Source: Phycisphaerales bacterium (GTDB taxonomy: Bacteria; Planctomycetota; Phycisphaerae; UBA1845; Fen-1342). Taken from it: DNA of 64,000 bases. Shown piece by piece: positions 60,641 through 64,000 of the stretch (within the stretch, counting starts at the first letter, position 1; each line of letters opens with the position of its first letter). The stretch lies in contig JADJWG010000002.1 of the NCBI GenBank assembly GCA_016716475.1, forward strand, positions 806,001-870,000, written 5' to 3'. Made by a program: the position numbers and the translations under genes. Under the pieces are notes generated by a model. The model was given only the letters and a program-made list of their open reading frames with translations, ran no database searches and was not told the DNA's origin.

Positions 60641-61417
60641 ATGGATATCGCGACCACCGTCGGCATTCTGGCGTGCCTGCTGCTGCTGTTCGTGTCCATC
60701 TCGCTGAACGGCAGTGTGCTCACGTTCGTGGATCCGGCCTCGATGATTCTCGTGTTCGGCGGGGCCGTGGCGGCGACGCTGATGTGTTTCCCCCTGCGCA
60801 ACATGCTGCGCATCCTGGCGGTGGTGAAGAAGGTCGTCCTAACTCGAGAGCAAGACCCGGTCGAGCATGTGGCGACCCTCGTGCGGTTGGCCGAGGTGGC
60901 CCGTCGGGACGGCATTCTGAGTCTGGAGAATCATCTGAACGACGGGGCCTACGACGATTTCATGGTGCGTGGCTTGCGAATGGCGATTGACGGCCAGGAT
61001 CCATCCGTCATCCAGGCCGCCATGGAGCAGGAAGTCGAGACCCTGATCGAGCGGCACGGCAACGGCAAGGCCCTGTTCGAAACGCTCGGCAAGTACGCCC
61101 CCGCCTTCGGCATGATCGGAACGATCGTCGGCCTGATTCTCATGCTGCGCAACATGGATGATCCGGCCAAGCTGGGGCCCGGCATGGCTCTCGCCCTGAT
61201 CACGACCTTCTACGGCTCGTTTCTCTCGAACGTGTTCTTCCTACCGGTTGCCGACAAGCTCGGCGTTCGCAGTTCAGAGGAGGTCAGCACGCGCCTGCTG
61301 ATCATCCGTGGTGTGATGAGTATCCAGAGCGGTGATAACCCCCGCATCGTTCAGCAGAAACTGATGGCCTTCCTCGACTCCCGCCAGCGCCAGCGCCTGG
61401 CGAGCGAAGAGCGGTGA
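60641..61417 (+). CDS. motA: Flagellar-type motor stator protein MotA
   Basis: About 258 residues from MDIATTVGIL; a GTG at 60620 would add seven residues. Four membrane helices: VGILACLLLLFVSISLNG, SMILVFGGAVAATLMCF, YAPAFGMIGTIVGLILML and ALALITTFYGSFLSNVFFLP. The large cytoplasmic loop has VATLVRLAEVARRDGILSLE and the conserved prolines are in YAPAFG and NMDDPAKLGPGM. It pairs with MotB to form a proton- or sodium-driven stator. No other flagellar gene is in the window, so gliding-motor or ExbB-like roles are also possible. Confidence 0.93.
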   Translation: MDIATTVGILACLLLLFVSISLNGSVLTFVDPASMILVFGGAVAATLMCFPLRNMLRILAVVKKVVLTREQDPVEHVATLVRLAEVARRDGILSLENHLNDGAYDDFMVRGLRMAIDGQDPSVIQAAMEQEVETLIERHGNGKALFETLGKYAPAFGMIGTIVGLILMLRNMDDPAKLGPGMALALITTFYGSFLSNVFFLPVADKLGVRSSEEVSTRLLIIRGVMSIQSGDNPRIVQQKLMAFLDSRQRQRLASEER

Positions 61418-61430
61418 GCGGGAGCGGTCC

Positions 61431-62174
61431 ATGGCGCTCAAAAAACGCATTCGCAAGGAGCTGAGCTGCCCACTCTGGCTAGCCACGTACGGTGATCTTG
61501 TCACCAATGTGCTCGTCTTCTTCGTGCTATTGCTCTCGATGAGCGAGATCAAGAAGGATGATCGCTTCATCGACTTCATGCAGGCGATCCGCGAAGCGTT
61601 CGGTTACGTCGGGGGGCTCGAATCCGTCCCCTACGAACAGGTGCTCAGCCCCAAGAACGTCGAACTGGCCAAGATCCTGATCGTCCCGGTGCAGCCGAAA
61701 GAGTGGGCGAAGGCCCCTGACCCCGGGATCCGCAATAAAGAACAGCGCGTTACTTACATCCGCCGAGAGGACAAATTCGCGATCGGCGGCAAGTTCCGTT
61801 TTGAGGAACTTTCAGCCACCCTTGGTCCCGACAATCAGGCCCTGCTCGCCGAGTATATTGAGAAGCTGCGCGGGTACGAGACGCAGATCGAACTGCGCGG
61901 GCACTCCAGCCGCTTCCCGGTGGCAGGCAGCCCGTTTCGCGATCACTTCGATCTGTCACTGGCACGGGCCAGGGCGGTGGCGGAGGCCCTCATGGCCCAA
62001 GGCGTGGCGCCCGAACGCATCGTAGTGGTTGGGGTCGGGACGAATGAACCCGTCCGGCCTTACGCATATAGCGCGGCCGAACGCAGTGAGAACGACCGCG
62101 TCGAAGTGCTGCAGGTGCATCGCACGCTCACGGAGCTGGCTCCAGGCGAGGGGGAGCCGACCGGCATAGAGTAG
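61431..62174 (+). CDS. motB: Stator protein MotB-like with OmpA-type peptidoglycan domain
   Basis: 247 residues, starting 13 bp after motA, with GGGAG upstream. The single helix carries the ion-coupling Asp in LATYGDLVTNVLVFFVLLLS, close to the MotB consensus YADLMT. The C-terminal OmpA domain has IELRGHSSRFPVAGSPF, DLSLARARAVAEALMAQGV, IVVVGVGTNEPV and RSENDRVEVL, which bind peptidoglycan. The linker between them is longer than usual (~85 residues). This organism group has peptidoglycan, consistent with that anchoring. Confidence 0.92.
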   Translation: MALKKRIRKELSCPLWLATYGDLVTNVLVFFVLLLSMSEIKKDDRFIDFMQAIREAFGYVGGLESVPYEQVLSPKNVELAKILIVPVQPKEWAKAPDPGIRNKEQRVTYIRREDKFAIGGKFRFEELSATLGPDNQALLAEYIEKLRGYETQIELRGHSSRFPVAGSPFRDHFDLSLARARAVAEALMAQGVAPERIVVVGVGTNEPVRPYAYSAAERSENDRVEVLQVHRTLTELAPGEGEPTGIE

Positions 62175-62206
62175 GAGGTGCAGGCGCCGGGCAGACGGCG
62201 GAGCGC

Positions 62207-63727
62207 TCAGACCGAAGGGGATTCGCTCCGCGGCTCAGGTTCCTCCTCATCGCCGACGGCTGCCGGTGCACTGGTGTCAGAGTCGGCCGCGGAGCGGGGT
62301 TCCTCGGTCGCACCGTCACCAGCTTCATCCCAGCCCCGTTCTGCCTGGGCGGGCGGCGTGGTGTCCGTCGTCAGCGCCTCTATGGAAGAACCATTTGGAC
62401 TGTCGGTGTGTGCCTCCCACGGGTTGCCCACGGTGTCGTTCAACGTCGTGGGCTCCAGAAACGGCTCAAAGTGCGACTCTGCGGCGCTCGCGGGCTTGCC
62501 ATCGTCACCCGCAGCAGGGGGGTGGTGCGGGATCCCGAGTTTGTCAGCGAGGGCCTTCGCCTTGGCGGCCGCTTCCTTCTCCTCTTCCTGGCGTATGCAC
62601 TCTTCTCCGGCTTCTTCGATGATGCGCTCGGCCAGCGCCGCGTCGAACGACAGACCGTTCACCAACGGCTCCGGGCCGATTTCGTCGAGATCCTGCACCG
62701 AGATGCAGCCGAACGCCACGAGTTTCTCGATCACGACATCGTCCACGCCGTCCACGGTTTTCAGGACACGCTCCATCGTCTCGACATGCTTGGTGTATTC
62801 CGCCGGCGTGAGAATGTCGATATCCCAACCCGTGAGACGCCACGCCAGACGCACGTTCTGCCCACGTTTGCCGATGGCGAGCGAAAGCTGGTCTTCGGCC
62901 ACGACCACGGTGGCCTTTGCAAGCTCGAAGCACAAAGCGATTTCCTGCACCTCGGCCGGCTTGAGCGCATTCTGAATCAGGATCTGACTGGATTCATTCC
63001 AGCGAACGATGTCGATCTTCTCCCCGCCCAGTTCCTCGACGATGCTCTTGATGCGGCTGCCGCGCACGCCTACGCAAGCGCCCACCGCGTCGACTTTGGA
63101 GTCGATGCTGCTGACGGCGACCTTGGTGCGGTATCCGGCCTCGCGGGCCAAGGCCCGGATCTCGATGATCTGTTCGGCCACTTCGGGCACTTCCAGCTCG
63201 AAGAGGCGCATGATGAAGTCGGGTGCGGCCCTGGATAGGATGATCTTGACCTGGTTGGGCTGTTCCCGGACTTCGAGGATCAGGACACGGATGCGGTCAC
63301 CCGGCTGGTGCGTCTCGCCCGGAATCTGCTCGCTGCGCGGCAGGAAGCCCTCCGTGCGTCCGATATTGACCAGCAGGTTGCCGCCCTCGCTCCGCACCAC
63401 GCTGCCCGTGACAATCGTGCCGGTTCGGTCTGTGAAATCCTCGAAAATACTGGAGCGCTCACGCTCACGGGTCTTCTGGATGATCATCTGCTTGGCCGAC
63501 TGTGCGGCGATGCGTCCCAGCAGGTGCACATCCACCGGAGCGCCGTCAACGGTGGCGTGGAACTTCCCGCTGAGCAGGTCGAGTTGCACGACAACGTCGG
63601 ATTCTTCACCGTAGTGTTTGCGGATGGCACCGATCATCGCCGCTTCGATGTCGGCGATCAGCGAATCCCGATCGATGTTCTTATCGCGGGAAATACTGTC
63701 GATAATCCGGATGAGATCGGGGTTCAT
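62207..63727 (-). CDS. nusA: Transcription termination/antitermination factor NusA
   Basis: 506 residues from MNPDLIRIIDSISRDKNID. The N-terminal RNA polymerase-binding domain (1-~125) is followed by S1 (GTIVTGSVVRSEGGNLLVN, then GFLPRSEQIPGETHQPGD), KH1 (VGACVGVRGSRIKSIVEELG) and KH2 (QLSLAIGKRGQNVRLAWRLT). A helical segment (GVDDVVIEKLVAFGCISVQD) resembles the C-terminal HhH repeats. The last ~120 residues are acidic and low in complexity. nusA usually lies in rimP-nusA-infB; here rimP is not upstream and motB is convergent downstream, so it is transcribed alone from its own promoter. Confidence 0.97.
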   Translation of the reverse strand: MNPDLIRIIDSISRDKNIDRDSLIADIEAAMIGAIRKHYGEESDVVVQLDLLSGKFHATVDGAPVDVHLLGRIAAQSAKQMIIQKTRERERSSIFEDFTDRTGTIVTGSVVRSEGGNLLVNIGRTEGFLPRSEQIPGETHQPGDRIRVLILEVREQPNQVKIILSRAAPDFIMRLFELEVPEVAEQIIEIRALAREAGYRTKVAVSSIDSKVDAVGACVGVRGSRIKSIVEELGGEKIDIVRWNESSQILIQNALKPAEVQEIALCFELAKATVVVAEDQLSLAIGKRGQNVRLAWRLTGWDIDILTPAEYTKHVETMERVLKTVDGVDDVVIEKLVAFGCISVQDLDEIGPEPLVNGLSFDAALAERIIEEAGEECIRQEEEKEAAAKAKALADKLGIPHHPPAAGDDGKPASAAESHFEPFLEPTTLNDTVGNPWEAHTDSPNGSSIEALTTDTTPPAQAERGWDEAGDGATEEPRSAADSDTSAPAAVGDEEEPEPRSESPSV

Positions 63728-63814
63728 GCCTTCATCCTCGCGAACACGGCAGCACAACGTGCCACCCAAGGTACTTCGTCATGGCCGCGCTCCACCCGCG
63801 GGCGCGCAGCCAAC

Positions 63815-63845
63815 AAAAAAGGGCCGCCTCAGCGACCCTCGGCCC
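63815..63845 (-). terminator. Intrinsic terminator in the nusA leader
   Basis: On the minus strand GGGCCG (63840-63845) pairs with CGGCCC (63821-63826), with further pairing possible inside the 13-base loop, and TTTTTT follows (63815-63820). It lies between the nusA promoter and the nusA start, about 90 bases before the ATG. It may also end a transcript from outside the window. Confidence 0.8.
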
Positions 63846-63949
63846 GCGGACGGGCGTAGATCGGAATGTACCTCGGGCCGCAAGACCCGGAAGCCCGACG
63901 CGGACACGGTGCCGCGGATAAACCACGACACCAGCTCGCTTCAGCTTGG

Positions 63950-63978
63950 ATTATAGTCTGCTGCCGCGACCCTGCCTA
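63950..63978 (-). promoter_or_regulatory. nusA promoter
   Basis: On the minus strand TAGGCA (63973-63978) and a perfect TATAAT (63950-63955) are 17 bases apart. A start near 63943 gives a leader of about 215 bases before nusA that contains the terminator at 63815-63845. Confidence 0.7.
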
Positions 63979-64000
63979 GGGAGTCCGGCCAAGAGTTCCG

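Larger units (their letters stand above)
63728..64000. other. nusA leader and upstream flank
   Basis: About 270 bp with no convincing gene. Contains the nusA promoter and leader terminator; a 64-codon minus-strand frame at 63732-63926 has no ribosome site and crosses the terminator hairpin, so I do not call it. Confidence 0.6.

Noticed and set aside
59110..60915. N-terminal extension of the hypothetical protein at 58609-59109
   Set aside because: The extension is antisense to the rhomboid-TPR gene and into motA, both well supported.

Overview
The window is GC-rich, gene-dense bacterial DNA, most likely from a Planctomycetota of the Phycisphaerae type. The evidence is a dockerin-like tail (NADTNGDGTVNFADIS type) on a secreted repeat protein, a prepilin/DUF1559-like segment on an anti-sigma protein, a WD40 protein, an arylsulfatase, a DUF2961/GH172 protein and many exported amidohydrolases. 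This placement is an inference from protein style; there is no rRNA to confirm it. I found no tRNA, rRNA, CRISPR array, insertion sequence or phage gene.

Layout. 1-4.6 kb: the 3' part of a WD40 gene, an ECF sigma factor with its anti-sigma partner, and a metal-dependent hydrolase. 4.8-11.5 kb: a complete minus-strand histidine operon, hisG-hisC-hisB-hisH-hisF-hisA/I/E-hisD, with the last three small activities fused to HisA. Upstream of hisG lies a classical his attenuator: a promoter, a 20-residue leader peptide with six His codons, a possible antiterminator and an intrinsic terminator. 11.9-16.3 kb: pheS and pheT of the archaeal/eukaryotic type, then a rhomboid protein. 16.7-25.5 kb: an ABC exporter with a DUF1854 tail, hemW, an FHA protein, a small membrane-anchored protein, aroA and rpsA.

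25.8-40.4 kb: a sulfatase, then the most unusual region, a 13-kb minus-strand operon of eight exported amidohydrolase-family genes (nine modules, called Ah1-Ah8 here in transcription order). Several genes overlap by 4-11 bp and one strong promoter lies at the upstream end. Only Ah6 and the second module of Ah5 keep the HxH metal motif. The other modules keep the family scaffold but have lost metal ligands. This looks like a co-expressed set of secreted pseudoenzymes around one or two active hydrolases, and it is my best candidate for an undescribed system.

40.7-53.4 kb: a polytopic GT-C-like membrane protein, a BRCT/HTH/TPR protein, a secreted dockerin-tailed protein, transaldolase, oligoendopeptidase F, a beta-propeller dehydrogenase with its cytochrome c lipoprotein, and a uroporphyrinogen-decarboxylase-family methyltransferase-like protein. 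53.6-59.1 kb: a GH172 lipoprotein and a glycosyltransferase operon (two GT2 enzymes and a GT87-like membrane enzyme). 59.4-64 kb: a rhomboid-TPR protein, motA-motB without other flagellar genes, and nusA. nusA has its own promoter and a leader that carries an intrinsic terminator, which suggests attenuation.
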